Numbered from the stretch's first letter, positions 27,896-35,698 are shown. The stretch: 64,000 nt of DNA from Neorhizobium alkalisoli (GCF_002968635.1 NZ_PVBN01000014.1:62001-126000), one strand, 5' to 3'. Numbers and translations: made by a program. Notes: a model not told the origin generated them from the letters alone.

Positions 27896-28015
27896 GTGTT
27901 CGAAGGCGACCCCCCGTCCCCCGCCCTACAAAAGCCTTCGGACATACTCTTCAATCCCCCTCGAAGAGACGAACTGGCTCGGCTCCGTCAATCGGAACCG
28001 AGCCAGCTCAGTTTT
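27896..28015 (+). ncRNA. candidate EcfG-dependent small RNA (GsrN-like)
   Basis: A transcript of about 120 nt is predicted between the EcfG promoter and a terminator. Hairpin 1: CGAAGGC (27901-27907) with GCCTTCG (27934-27940) around a 26-nt loop holding runs of six, five and three C. Hairpin 2: CTCTTC (27947-27952) with GAAGAG (27963-27968) around a loop with CCCCC. Hairpin 3 is the terminator. There is no convincing open frame. C-rich loops can pair with Shine-Dalgarno sequences. GsrN of Caulobacter is an EcfG-dependent small RNA with exposed C-rich loops, so homology or analogy is likely but unproven. Confidence 0.75.
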
Positions 28016-28016
28016 G
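27974..28016 (+). terminator. intrinsic terminator of the small RNA
   Basis: CTGGCTCGG (27974-27982) pairs with CCGAGCCAG (27998-28006), and TCCG (27984-27987) with CGGA (27993-27996) around TCAAT. CTCAGTTTTG follows. Confidence 0.8.
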
Positions 28017-28102
28017 TGGGCTATGAAACTAGCCGGTAGCTTCCAGCGCGATGATGCGGGTTCCGTCAAACGCCTTCCTCGTGACGAGGCTTCGCCAACT
28101 TC

Positions 28103-29116
28103 TCAGTCGTTGGCGCCTTCCAGAGGGAAAACCAGCCTGTAGCTGATACGGTCATAGGAAATGACGTATTGCGCCTTGCCGTTGACGGCGGCTGGCACGA
28201 CGCGCTCCAGCACCGTGCTGCCGAAATGCGCCTTCAGCGCCTCTTCATGCTCTTCCGAATTGGGGGTTGTTTCCAGAGTTTCATCCCAGACGATCTCCAG
28301 CACATCGTGGCCGTTGAGCTGCATGCGCCCGCAGGTGACGTCGATGGCGCGGCCGCTGCGCAGAAGCGAACCGTGGCTGACCGCATTGACGATCAGTTCG
28401 TGCAACGCGAGCCCCAGATGCAGCGAGGCGTTCGGCGTCAAGAGCACGTTGTCGCCCTGGACACGCACCAGGTGCTTGTTCTCCGGCAGGTATTTTTCCG
28501 TCTGCTGCTGCACCAGTTCGAAAAAATAGGCGCCGCGCCAGCTTGAATCGGTGATCAGGTCCTGGGATTGCGAAAGCGAATAGAGACGTCCCCGGAACTT
28601 GTGCAGGAAAAGTTCGAGCGAGCCGGAATAACGGGCGGTCTGCAGCGCAATGCTCTGGATAATCGCCAGCAGGTTCTTCGAACGGTGGCTGACCTCTCTC
28701 AATAGCGCCCTCAGGAGCCGCTCGCGATGGCGCTCCTCCGACCGGTCGACGATGGTGGTGACGAGATGGATGCCGCGCTTTGAAAACTCCACCGCCTGCA
28801 CGCGAAATTCGTAGACCTGTTCCGTGCCGACCGTGATTTCGATATGGCCCTTGTTGCCCGGTTCGGTGATGGCGCCCTTGAGAGCCTGGAGCTTGGCCGC
28901 GACCTCTTCCCCGAAGAGGCTGAGATCGCTCGGCGTCGCCACATGCTCGATCGCCCAGACCTCCGGAAGATTTGTAACGAAGAGATAGTTGAGCCGGGCA
29001 TCCTGGATGATGATGCTCGCACCGAGATCGACGAGCGCCGGCATAAAGAATTCGCGCAACTTGTCATCACTCTGACCAGCCTGCTGCCATGTCAGGGGAT
29101 GCGACAAATTCCTCAC
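28103..29116 (-). CDS. HWE-family sensor histidine kinase
   Basis: A 337-residue cytosolic kinase without membrane segments. Residues 20-130 look like a PAS domain ending in VVDRSEE-like linker residues (TTIVDRSEERHRERLL). The phosphorylation helix is REVSHRSKNLLAIIQSIALQTAR, the N box is ALHELIVNAVSHGSLL, and the WxE motif is VWDE. Kinases of this class phosphorylate PhyR, and phyR lies about 190 bp downstream of its start on the same strand, so it is the likely partner (compare PhyK or RsiC). The start is a GTG at 29116. The signal is unknown. Confidence 0.88.
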   Translation of the reverse strand: MRNLSHPLTWQQAGQSDDKLREFFMPALVDLGASIIIQDARLNYLFVTNLPEVWAIEHVATPSDLSLFGEEVAAKLQALKGAITEPGNKGHIEITVGTEQVYEFRVQAVEFSKRGIHLVTTIVDRSEERHRERLLRALLREVSHRSKNLLAIIQSIALQTARYSGSLELFLHKFRGRLYSLSQSQDLITDSSWRGAYFFELVQQQTEKYLPENKHLVRVQGDNVLLTPNASLHLGLALHELIVNAVSHGSLLRSGRAIDVTCGRMQLNGHDVLEIVWDETLETTPNSEEHEEALKAHFGSTVLERVVPAAVNGKAQYVISYDRISYRLVFPLEGAND

Positions 29117-29308
29117 TCCGTTTGCGGACTTTCCGGGGAAACCGGGGTGCCCGCTGGAGAGACCCCGGATTTACAAGCTTGTCATTTATAGGACGTCACA
29201 CGTACGGGAACAAGCCGACAACGCGCAATATCGGCCGTCGCGAAAGGAGTGGGCAGGGCCAAGCCGAACCGGCATTTGCCACTGCACCTGCTCCCTGCGC
29301 TCCGTGGA

Positions 29309-30103
29309 TCACGCCGCCGCCTTTACCGCCTCATTGAAGAAGAGCGCCTGGCTGATCAGAGCCTTCACCATGTCTGGATTGAACGGCTTGGTGACGAGGA
29401 AGGCAGGCTCGGGGCGTTCGCCGGTCAACAGCCGCTCCGGAAAAGCGGTGATGAAGATTACCGGGACGCTGGACGACTTCAGGATTTCGTTGACGGCGTC
29501 GATGCCAGAACTGCCGTCGGCAAGCTGGATATCGGCAAGTACCATCTTCGGATGGGTCGTATTGAAGAGCGAGATCGCTTCCTTGTGGGTGCGCGCGATG
29601 CCCGTGACGCGATGTCCGAGATCCTGCACCATCTGCTCGATGTCGAGCGCGATCAGCGGTTCGTCTTCGATGATCATGATCTCCGTTGCAACCTGGCGCG
29701 AGATTTCGCGGGTCGCTTCGTCGAGCAGGCGGGTGACTTCGCTTATGCTGACATCCAGCACCTCAGCAGTCTCCTCGACGGTGAAACCTTCGACCGATAT
29801 CAGCAGAAAAGCATGCCGAGCCTGGGAAGGCAGCGTCGACAGGTTGGATGCCGCGCGTTGCTCCCATGCGAAGGGCGACTCGATCGGCCGGATTTCGATG
29901 TTGGTGGAACCAAAAATCGTGACGAATAGTTTATAAAGTGAAACACGGTCCTTGGACGTTTCCGGGAATATCGAAACGTCTGCGATCAGAGCTTCCAGGA
30001 CCGCAGCGACATAGGCGTCTCCCGAGGTCTGAGATCCGGTGACTGCCCGAGCATATCGACGCAGATAAGGAAGGTGAGACGCAACGCGTGTGGTAAGTGA
30101 CAT
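29309..30103 (-). CDS. phyR: general stress response regulator PhyR
   Basis: A 264-residue anti-anti-sigma factor. Residues 1-125 are a degenerate ECF sigma-like domain (sigma-4-like AFLLISVEGFTVEETAEVLD). Residues 140-255 are a receiver, with phosphoacceptor aspartate in MVLADIQLADGSSG and the FATGUY-type block PVIFITAFPERLLTG. When phosphorylated, the sigma-like domain binds NepR and frees EcfG. It is divergent from nepR-ecfG and has an exact EcfG-type promoter, giving positive feedback. Confidence 0.96.
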   Translation of the reverse strand: MSLTTRVASHLPYLRRYARAVTGSQTSGDAYVAAVLEALIADVSIFPETSKDRVSLYKLFVTIFGSTNIEIRPIESPFAWEQRAASNLSTLPSQARHAFLLISVEGFTVEETAEVLDVSISEVTRLLDEATREISRQVATEIMIIEDEPLIALDIEQMVQDLGHRVTGIARTHKEAISLFNTTHPKMVLADIQLADGSSGIDAVNEILKSSSVPVIFITAFPERLLTGERPEPAFLVTKPFNPDMVKALISQALFFNEAVKAAA

Positions 30104-30147
30104 ACAAAATCTCCCCTGGTGCCCAGACGGGCAATTGACCCATTATG

Positions 30148-30172
30148 AACGTGGGCGCGCAAAAAAAGTTCC
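30148..30172 (-). promoter_or_regulatory. EcfG-type promoter of phyR
   Basis: On the minus strand GGAAC (complement of 30168-30172), 16 bp, CGTT (complement of 30148-30151). The predicted start near 30141 gives a leader of about 38 nt. Confidence 0.88.
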
Positions 30173-30179
30173 GGAAAGC

Positions 30180-30204
30180 GGAACTTATTTTCCTCCCACG
30201 AATT
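30180..30204 (+). promoter_or_regulatory. degenerate EcfG-type promoter candidate for nepR-ecfG
   Basis: GGAAC (30180-30184) lies about 57 bp before the nepR ATG, but the -10 position 16 bp on reads AATT instead of CGTT. Autoregulation of nepR-ecfG is usual in this group; the match here is only partial. Confidence 0.35.
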
Positions 30205-30240
30205 CTCATGCCCGAGATATCGCAACAGGCTGCCTGCGTG

Positions 30241-30456
30241 ATGAGTGACGACGAAAATAGAAAAAAAGATGACATGACGACAGTTCAATCCCACGAAGTC
30301 AGACCTGGAGCGGTACAGCCGAACGCCTCCATTTCTCGTAAATTGCGCGAATTCTACGACGCCGTGCAAGAGGAAGGAATTCCGGATCGTTTTCTTGACC
30401 TTCTTGAGCGTCTGGAACAGGCCGAGAAGAACGCAAAGCCGGTGAAAGTAAAATGA
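30241..30456 (+). CDS. nepR: anti-sigma factor NepR
   Basis: A 71-residue anti-sigma factor that holds EcfG inactive until phosphorylated PhyR displaces it. The core ISRKLREFYDAVQEEGIPDR followed by FLDLLERL is the NepR signature. The ATG at 30241 gives a typical length; no clear Shine-Dalgarno site is present, and ATG at 30274 is an alternative. Its stop overlaps the ecfG start (ATGA), coupling production of the two proteins. Confidence 0.93.
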   Translation: MSDDENRKKDDMTTVQSHEVRPGAVQPNASISRKLREFYDAVQEEGIPDRFLDLLERLEQAEKNAKPVKVK

Positions 30457-31019
30457 GCAAAGAAGACGAGATCGACGATCGCGGCTTCAAGCGCGACCTT
30501 CTTGCGTCGCTGCCCAATCTGCGCGCTTTTGCTGTATCCCTGACCGGCCGGCACGACAAGGCCGACGACCTGGTGCAGGACACGATCATGAAGGCCTGGG
30601 CCAACCAGTCCAGCTTCACCGCCGGGACCAATATGAGAGCCTGGCTCTTTACGATCCTTCGCAACGAATTCTACAGCCAGATGCGCAAACGCGGCCGCGA
30701 GGTGCAGGACAGCGATGGTCTGTTCAGCGAGCGTTTTTCGGTGCATCCGGAGCAGTATGGCCGGCTGGACCTTCAGGACTTCCGCAAGGCTCTCGACAAG
30801 CTGCCGGACGACCAGCGTGAAGCGATCATTCTGGTGGGGGCTGCCGGTTTTGCCTATGAAGAAGCCGCCACGATCTGCGGCTGCGCCGTCGGCACGATCA
30901 AGAGCCGTGTCAGCCGGGCCCGCACCCGCCTTCAGGAACTGCTCGGCGTCTCCGGCGAGGGCGATTTCGGCCCCGACCCCGACCACGCGGCAATCACCGC
31001 CCGCGCCTTCGGCGGCTAG
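30453..31019 (+). CDS. ecfG: ECF sigma factor EcfG (general stress sigma)
   Basis: A 188-residue ECF sigma factor. The sigma-2 region is LPNLRAFAVSLTGRHDKADD with DLVQDTIMKAW and RAWLFTILRNEFYSQMRKR; the sigma-4 region is LPDDQREAIILVGAAGFAYE with AVGTIKSRVSRARTRLQELL. Location next to nepR and phyR identifies it as EcfG (RpoE2 of Sinorhizobium). It recognises GGAAC-N16/17-CGTT, four exact copies of which lie in this region. Confidence 0.95.
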   Translation: MSKEDEIDDRGFKRDLLASLPNLRAFAVSLTGRHDKADDLVQDTIMKAWANQSSFTAGTNMRAWLFTILRNEFYSQMRKRGREVQDSDGLFSERFSVHPEQYGRLDLQDFRKALDKLPDDQREAIILVGAAGFAYEEAATICGCAVGTIKSRVSRARTRLQELLGVSGEGDFGPDPDHAAITARAFGG

Positions 31020-31041
31020 AACTCCAGCTGAAATCGATTAG

Positions 31042-31076
31042 GAAAAGCGGCCTCCCGGAAAACCCGGGAGGCCGCT
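31042..31076 (-). terminator. terminator between ecfG and the YqjE-like gene
   Basis: AGCGGCCTCCCGG (31046-31058) pairs with CCGGGAGGCCGCT (31064-31076). On the minus strand the stem is followed by TTTT, so it best serves the minus-strand DUF883/YqjE-like operon. On the plus strand it has no T run but could still stop ecfG transcripts. Confidence 0.8.
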
Positions 31077-31083
31077 GATCAGG

Positions 31084-31539
31084 TTATTCGGCCGGTTCGT
31101 CCGTATGGCGTCTGGCCGAACCCGCTCTTCTCGTCAGCAGAAAGCCGAGGCCGGCTGCCACCGAGACAAACAGGAGCGGTCGCGACTTGATCACCAACGG
31201 CAGTGCCGACAGGGCCGCCGTCGCCATCAGCGCCTTGCTGCTGTTGGCCGCCGCGACTTCGCGTTTGCGCCGCGCCTCTGCGCGATTTGCCGTCACGACC
31301 GCGACATACATGAAGAGGGCGAGGACGAGCGCGCCGCCTGCGACGACCAGCAGGGCCGTCGGCAGGCCCCACAGGCCGCCGAGATAGACGGCAAGCGCCG
31401 CGATTGCGAGGGCATAGGCCGTCAGCAGGAATAGGAGCGCGAAACCGTACAGAATTGCGTTTCGCCTGAACCGGCTCATGAACGCCGCGATATCGATCGC
31501 GGCGAGCGAAGCCAGGAGAGGCCCGAGTCCCGTCAGCAT
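31084..31539 (-). CDS. YqjE/phage-holin-like membrane protein
   Basis: A 151-residue inner-membrane protein with two adjacent hydrophobic segments (ILYGFALLFLLTAYALAIAA and LPTALLVVAGGALVLALFMY) and a third near residue 120, matching the putative actinobacterial holin/YqjE superfamily. The start overlaps the DUF883 stop by one base (TGATG), so they are translationally coupled. E. coli yqjD-yqjE have the same order. Stress control through the upstream EcfG promoter is likely. No lytic role is implied. Confidence 0.8.
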   Translation of the reverse strand: MLTGLGPLLASLAAIDIAAFMSRFRRNAILYGFALLFLLTAYALAIAALAVYLGGLWGLPTALLVVAGGALVLALFMYVAVVTANRAEARRKREVAAANSSKALMATAALSALPLVIKSRPLLFVSVAAGLGFLLTRRAGSARRHTDEPAE

Positions 31540-31886
31540 CAGCGGCGCGTCAACAGTGCGAACAGGAAACCAACGCCCGCGGCGATGGCGACGGACTGGA
31601 TAGGGTTCGTGCGGATCTGACGTTCCAGATCACGCTCCAGACTCATCGCCTGTTCGCGAGCGGCTTCCACCATGTGCAGCGAGGCATCTGCAGCCTCGTT
31701 GGCGGCGCGGCGCGCCTTTCCGCGCACTTCGCTTGCCTTCTCGTTGCCGACGGCGGCAACAGAACGGGCGAGCGAAGCAATGTCCTCACGGAGCTGCTGC
31801 AGCTGCACCTCGATGTCCTTCGAGGTGGCAGAGTTCTGGCCGTTGCCACTGCGGGCGAATTCGCTGGTCGGATTGGCTGTGGGCAT
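31539..31886 (-). CDS. DUF883 (YqjD/ElaB) family protein
   Basis: A 115-residue protein: a coiled-coil-prone middle (DIEVQLQQLREDIASLARSV) and a C-terminal membrane anchor NPIQSVAIAAGVGFLFALLTRR, the DUF883 hallmark. E. coli YqjD and ElaB bind ribosomes in stationary phase. A GAGGAG site supports the start at 31886. It is the second gene in a unit driven by an EcfG-type promoter at 32092-32116. Confidence 0.88.
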   Translation of the reverse strand: MPTANPTSEFARSGNGQNSATSKDIEVQLQQLREDIASLARSVAAVGNEKASEVRGKARRAANEAADASLHMVEAAREQAMSLERDLERQIRTNPIQSVAIAAGVGFLFALLTRR

Positions 31887-31951
31887 ATTCGATCTCCTCG
31901 GTTTATCGGTTCTTTTGAAGCATTCAGGCCGCTGGCCGGCTTTGCGAAAAA

Positions 31952-32022
31952 TCAAATGACGCGGAAGACGGTGAGGAGGACCGGAATTGGGACATGCAAG
32001 GCCACAGGAATATGCCTTTCAT
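31952..32022 (-). pseudogene. broken 23-codon hydrophobic micropeptide gene
   Basis: A GAGGAGG ribosome site six bases before an ATG (32022) opens MKGIFLW. The frame then shifts: the next frame continues ALHVPIPVLLTVFRVI and ends at TGA (31952-31954). Adding one G to the GG of codon 7 restores a 23-residue peptide with a basic start and one hydrophobic helix. In the frame as written the product is 32 residues and polar. An EcfG promoter lies about 63 nt upstream. I recall similar IPIP-containing stress micropeptides in rhizobia; this is inference. Confidence 0.5.
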
Positions 32023-32091
32023 CGTCAACCTCCTCGATAAGCGCCTGGCGAGCGCGCGGCTTTGCAATCCCGTTTCGGACTGCCGGCGTTG

Positions 32092-32116
32092 AACGCAGCA
32101 GAAACGCGATTGTTCC
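32092..32116 (-). promoter_or_regulatory. EcfG-type promoter of the DUF883 unit
   Basis: On the minus strand GGAAC (complement of 32112-32116), 16 bp, CGTT (complement of 32092-32095). Transcription would start near 32085 and run through the micropeptide, DUF883 and YqjE-like genes to the terminator at 31042. Confidence 0.83.
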
Positions 32117-32158
32117 CGACGGGACGGGGAGCAGAAGACTGGCCGATGGAATTGGGAA

Positions 32159-33556
32159 TCAGTCCGCTGTCGGCGGCTCCGGCCACCGGGTGATCCCGCC
32201 GGTCCATTCTTCGAAAGCCCGGGAAAGCTTGAGGACGAGCATGTCGTCGAAACGCGGGCCGACGATCTGCAGTCCGATCGGCATGCCGGATCTGGAGAAG
32301 CCGCAGTTGATGGACGAAGCCGGTTGCTCCGACATGTTCCAGGGCACGGTAAAGCCGATATGTTCGAATGGCAGCGCCGGGTTGTTGGTCGGCGACGCCC
32401 ATTCGGCCGGATAGGAAACGATCGGATTGGTGGGCGATATAACCGCATCGACTGTGGAAAACAGCTTGCCGGCCGACTTGCGCATCTCGATCGTCTGGTT
32501 GAAGCCGCGCACCGCCTCGACGCCGGAAATATAGGTGCCGCCTTCCGCCCACTGATAGATATAGGGCAGGATCAAGGCCCGGCGCTCCTCCGGCATCTTT
32601 TCGATATCGCTCCAGAAGCGGGCCCGCCAGAAGTTGTCGAGCCCATCGAGCATCGCCCGTGTGATGACCGGTTCGACCGGCATGACGATGGCACCCGCTT
32701 CCTCGAAGCGTTTGGCCGCAGCGACGACCGCATCGCGGACCTCTCCGTCGAGCGGCAAACCGACACCCGCGTCGAGCATCAGGCCGATCTTCATGCCCTT
32801 CACATCGATGTGGAGGTCGAGCCAGTCGAACGCGTTGGGCGGCAGGCTCGTGCCGTCACGCCAGTCCGGCCGCGAAAGCGTCGCCATCGACATGGCGGCG
32901 TCTTCGACCGTCCTGGTCATCGGGCCGGCGCAGCGGCCTACATAATAGGGATCGACCGGGATGCGCCCCTGGCTCGGCTTGAAACCGAAAAGGCCGGTCC
33001 AGCCGGCCGGCAGACGCACCGAGCCGCCGATATCCGTGCCGATATGCAGCGGCCCGAAGCCGGCCGCACCGGCAGCCGCCGCCCCGGCGCTCGACCCGCC
33101 CGGATTCTGCGTCAGATCCCAGGGATTGCGGCTCAGGTGATGGAAGCTCGAAAGGCCGGAGGAGAGCATGCCGTAGTCAGGACAGGTGGTCTTGGCAAAG
33201 ATCACCGCGCCGTCCTCCCGGCACCGTGCGGCGATCGGCGCATCCTCGCCCGCCGGCACGAGCTCGACCGCCGCCGTACCGAGCGGCACGGGCTGCCCCT
33301 TGGTGGCGATCAGCTCCTTGAGCGTGACGGGCACGCCGTCGAGGGGACCGAGCGTCTCGCCTTTCATCCAGCGTTCGCCGGAGGCGGCGGCCTGCGTCCG
33401 TGCGCTGTCCGGATCGAAGAGATAAAGCGCCTGCACATGCGGCTCGAAGGCGGCGATGCGATCTTCGACGGCCAGCCAATATTCGGAAGGAGAGAGTTTC
33501 CTCGCCGCATAGAGGCCCTTCAGCTCACGGATGGTCAGTTTCAGGAGATCGTTCAT
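32159..33556 (-). CDS. amidase signature enzyme
   Basis: A 465-residue Ser-Ser-Lys hydrolase of amides. The catalytic lysine is in GVPVTLKEL near residue 80, the GGSSAGAAAAGAAG block follows near 150, and the nucleophilic serine is in GTDIGGSVRLPAGWTG. The start at 33556 (MNDLLKLTIRELKGLY) fits family alignment; the ribosome site is poor. It follows the second peptide transporter directly, so the imported solute is probably an amide it hydrolyses. Confidence 0.9.
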   Translation of the reverse strand: MNDLLKLTIRELKGLYAARKLSPSEYWLAVEDRIAAFEPHVQALYLFDPDSARTQAAASGERWMKGETLGPLDGVPVTLKELIATKGQPVPLGTAAVELVPAGEDAPIAARCREDGAVIFAKTTCPDYGMLSSGLSSFHHLSRNPWDLTQNPGGSSAGAAAAGAAGFGPLHIGTDIGGSVRLPAGWTGLFGFKPSQGRIPVDPYYVGRCAGPMTRTVEDAAMSMATLSRPDWRDGTSLPPNAFDWLDLHIDVKGMKIGLMLDAGVGLPLDGEVRDAVVAAAKRFEEAGAIVMPVEPVITRAMLDGLDNFWRARFWSDIEKMPEERRALILPYIYQWAEGGTYISGVEAVRGFNQTIEMRKSAGKLFSTVDAVISPTNPIVSYPAEWASPTNNPALPFEHIGFTVPWNMSEQPASSINCGFSRSGMPIGLQIVGPRFDDMLVLKLSRAFEEWTGGITRWPEPPTAD

Positions 33557-33578
33557 CACAATATCTTCGTTCCGGAAA

Positions 33579-34397
33579 TCAGGAATCGTCGCGTGGATCG
33601 AGAAGGTCCCGCAGGCCGTCGCCCAGCATGTTGAGACCAAGGACGGCGAGCGCGATGGCAAGGCCCGGCATCAGGGCGAGCCACGGCGCCTGGCCGAGAA
33701 AGGTCTGTGAGTCGGCAAGCATCCGCCCCCAGGTCGGTGCCGGCGGCGGCATGCCGAGCCCGAGAAACGAAAGCCCCGCTTCGGTCAGGATTGCAAGCCC
33801 GAGCTGGATCGTCACCTGCACGATGATCTGGTTGGAGATATTCGGCAGCACATGGACGCGCGTGATCGTGGCTTTTGATCTTCCCATACCCACAGCCGCG
33901 GCCACGTAGTCCCTCGTCCAGATCTGCAGCGCCGCGCTGAGCGTCAGCCGCGCGAAGACCGGCACCATGAAGACGGCTATCGCCACGATGGCGGTGAACC
34001 GGCCGGAGCCGATGAAGGCGCCGAGCATCATGGCCGACAGGATCGGCGGCACCGCAAAGATGATGTCGCAGCCGCGCATGACGATCAGCTCGAGCCAGCC
34101 GCGCCGCATGGCCACGACGACGCCGGCCATCGTGCCGATGCTGGCGCCGAGCGCCACCGCAAGAATGGAGGTGGACAGCGAGTTCCAGGCGCCGACCATC
34201 AGCGCGGACGCCACGTCGCGGCCGAACTGGTCGGTGCCGAGCAGGCCGAATTCGAGCGGCGCCTTGAGCTTCTGGACGATGTTCATCTTGGTGGGCGGGA
34301 ACGGCGTCCAGACGAGCGAGAGGAGCGCGACGGAAAACAGCGCAAGCGAGATGAAAAGTCCGATGAGAAAGACGGGACGGCGAAACGCTTTCCTCAT
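33579..34397 (-). CDS. DppC-type ABC permease, second transporter
   Basis: A 272-residue permease with GLLGTDQFGRDVASALMVGAWNSL, the coupling loop DYVAAAVGMGRSKATITRVHVLPN and the end MLGDGLRDLLDPRD. Its start overlaps the partner permease stop by four bases. No ATPase genes follow; the amidase gene comes next. Confidence 0.92.
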   Translation of the reverse strand: MRKAFRRPVFLIGLFISLALFSVALLSLVWTPFPPTKMNIVQKLKAPLEFGLLGTDQFGRDVASALMVGAWNSLSTSILAVALGASIGTMAGVVVAMRRGWLELIVMRGCDIIFAVPPILSAMMLGAFIGSGRFTAIVAIAVFMVPVFARLTLSAALQIWTRDYVAAAVGMGRSKATITRVHVLPNISNQIIVQVTIQLGLAILTEAGLSFLGLGMPPPAPTWGRMLADSQTFLGQAPWLALMPGLAIALAVLGLNMLGDGLRDLLDPRDDS

Positions 34398-35344
34398 TGG
34401 GCACCGGCCCTCAGGCGCGGGTCGATCGCGAGATAGGCGAGATCGACCACGAAATTCATGAGGATCACCAGGCCTGAGAAGAACAGCACGACATCCTGCA
34501 TCACCACGATATCGCGCTGGGAAAGCGCCTGGTAGGCAAGCCGCCCGAGCCCCGGCAGATTGAAGACGTTCTCCACCAGCACCGCACCGGCAATCAGGAA
34601 GGTGAACTGCAGGCCGAGCATGGTGACGACGGGCACCAGCGCGTTCGGAACCGCATGCCGCCAGATGGCGGTGCCGTCGCTCAGACCCTTGGCGCGGGCA
34701 GTGCGGACGAAATCCTCGTTCATCACTTCGAGCACCGCCGCCCGCGCCACCCGCGTCAGCACGCCGGCCTGCGGCAAGGCAAGCGCCACCGCCGGCAGGA
34801 CGAGAGCCTCGAGGCCGGCGAACAACCCTGCATCCCAGCCCGGAAAGCCGCCCGCCGGCATCCAGCCGAGCATGCTGGAAAAGAGAATGATCAGGAGCAG
34901 CCCGACCCAGAAAGCTGGTACGGCGATGCCGATATAGGAAAACAGCCCGGCGACGAAATCGAAGGCGCCGTTGTGACTGCGCGCCGCCTGCACGCCGAGC
35001 GGCACGGCGACCAGCACGGAAATGACGATTGCGATCAGCGCAAGCGGGATGGTGACGGCGAGCCGCTCGGCAATCAGGCCTGCGACCGGCACCCCATAGG
35101 TGTAGGACTGGCCGAGATCGCCTCGGAAGACGCCGGCGAGCCAGGCGAGGTACCGTACCGGCAGCGGCTGGTCGAGACCGAGCTGCTTCTGGAGCGCGGC
35201 CAGCGTTTCCGGGCTTGCCGACGTCCCCAGCATGATCGCCGCCGGATCCCCAGGCAAAAGCCCCATCACGGTGAAGATCAGCAGAGAAACCACGAAAAGC
35301 GTGACGACGAGGCTAAGGATGCGCCGGACGAGGATGGAGATCAT
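34394..35344 (-). CDS. DppB-type ABC permease, second transporter
   Basis: A 316-residue permease: ISILVRRILSLVVTLFVVSL at the start, the loop FVRTARAKGLSDGTAIWRHAVPN, and the C-terminus FVVDLAYLAIDPRLRAG. The start at 35344 has GGGAG upstream; a longer frame would read through the intergenic repeats and is rejected. A C6-TTGT-G6 hairpin (35368-35383) lies just upstream of the ribosome site. Confidence 0.9.
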   Translation of the reverse strand: MISILVRRILSLVVTLFVVSLLIFTVMGLLPGDPAAIMLGTSASPETLAALQKQLGLDQPLPVRYLAWLAGVFRGDLGQSYTYGVPVAGLIAERLAVTIPLALIAIVISVLVAVPLGVQAARSHNGAFDFVAGLFSYIGIAVPAFWVGLLLIILFSSMLGWMPAGGFPGWDAGLFAGLEALVLPAVALALPQAGVLTRVARAAVLEVMNEDFVRTARAKGLSDGTAIWRHAVPNALVPVVTMLGLQFTFLIAGAVLVENVFNLPGLGRLAYQALSQRDIVVMQDVVLFFSGLVILMNFVVDLAYLAIDPRLRAGAQ

Positions 35345-35423
35345 GAACGGCGCACTCCCTGCCGGTTCCCCCCTTGTGGGGGGTGGCGCAGCAGGTTCAA
35401 TACCCGATAAGCGTGGGGAACCA

Positions 35424-35622
35424 CCCCCCTCTGCCCTGCCGGGCATCTCCCCCTCAAGGGGGGAGATCGGTATGCCGTGCCGGTTTCCGCCCCATCCCAG
35501 CTTCCGCTGGATAAGTTCCCTCCCCCCGCCAGCGGCAGGGCGATCATACATGGGGACGAGAGGCGTCGCTTCTTGCCGATCTCCCCCCTTGAGGGGGAGA
35601 TGCCCGGCAGGGCAGAGGGGGG
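35424..35622. repeat. second inverted pair of RIME-like repeats, between binding-protein and permease genes
   Basis: The block starting CCCCCTCTGCCCTGCCGGGC (35424-35468) recurs inverted at 35577-35622, nearly identical to the pair at 3383-3569. It fills most of a 354-bp gap inside an operon, after the binding-protein stop and before dppB. The rest of the gap holds a short C6/G6 hairpin at 35368-35383 and no gene. Confidence 0.85.
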
Positions 35623-35698
35623 TATCGCCACTGCGATTTCAGCCATCGCACGGAAAGAGGTTGCCGCTGCCACCCTACTCCAACTCATGATCCAGGCT

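Noticed and set aside
29207..29235. GGAAC upstream of the HWE kinase gene as a fifth EcfG promoter
   Set aside because: It points away from the kinase on the plus strand, and no CGTT occurs 16 or 17 bases on.
31084..31539. Reading the holin-like protein as evidence of a prophage
   Set aside because: No other phage genes are nearby, and the DUF883-YqjE order is a known chromosomal stress pair.
34394..35551. N-terminally extended dppB-like gene
   Set aside because: The extra 69 codons read through the RIME-like repeat and a C6/G6 hairpin; the start at 35344 has a ribosome site and a normal first helix.
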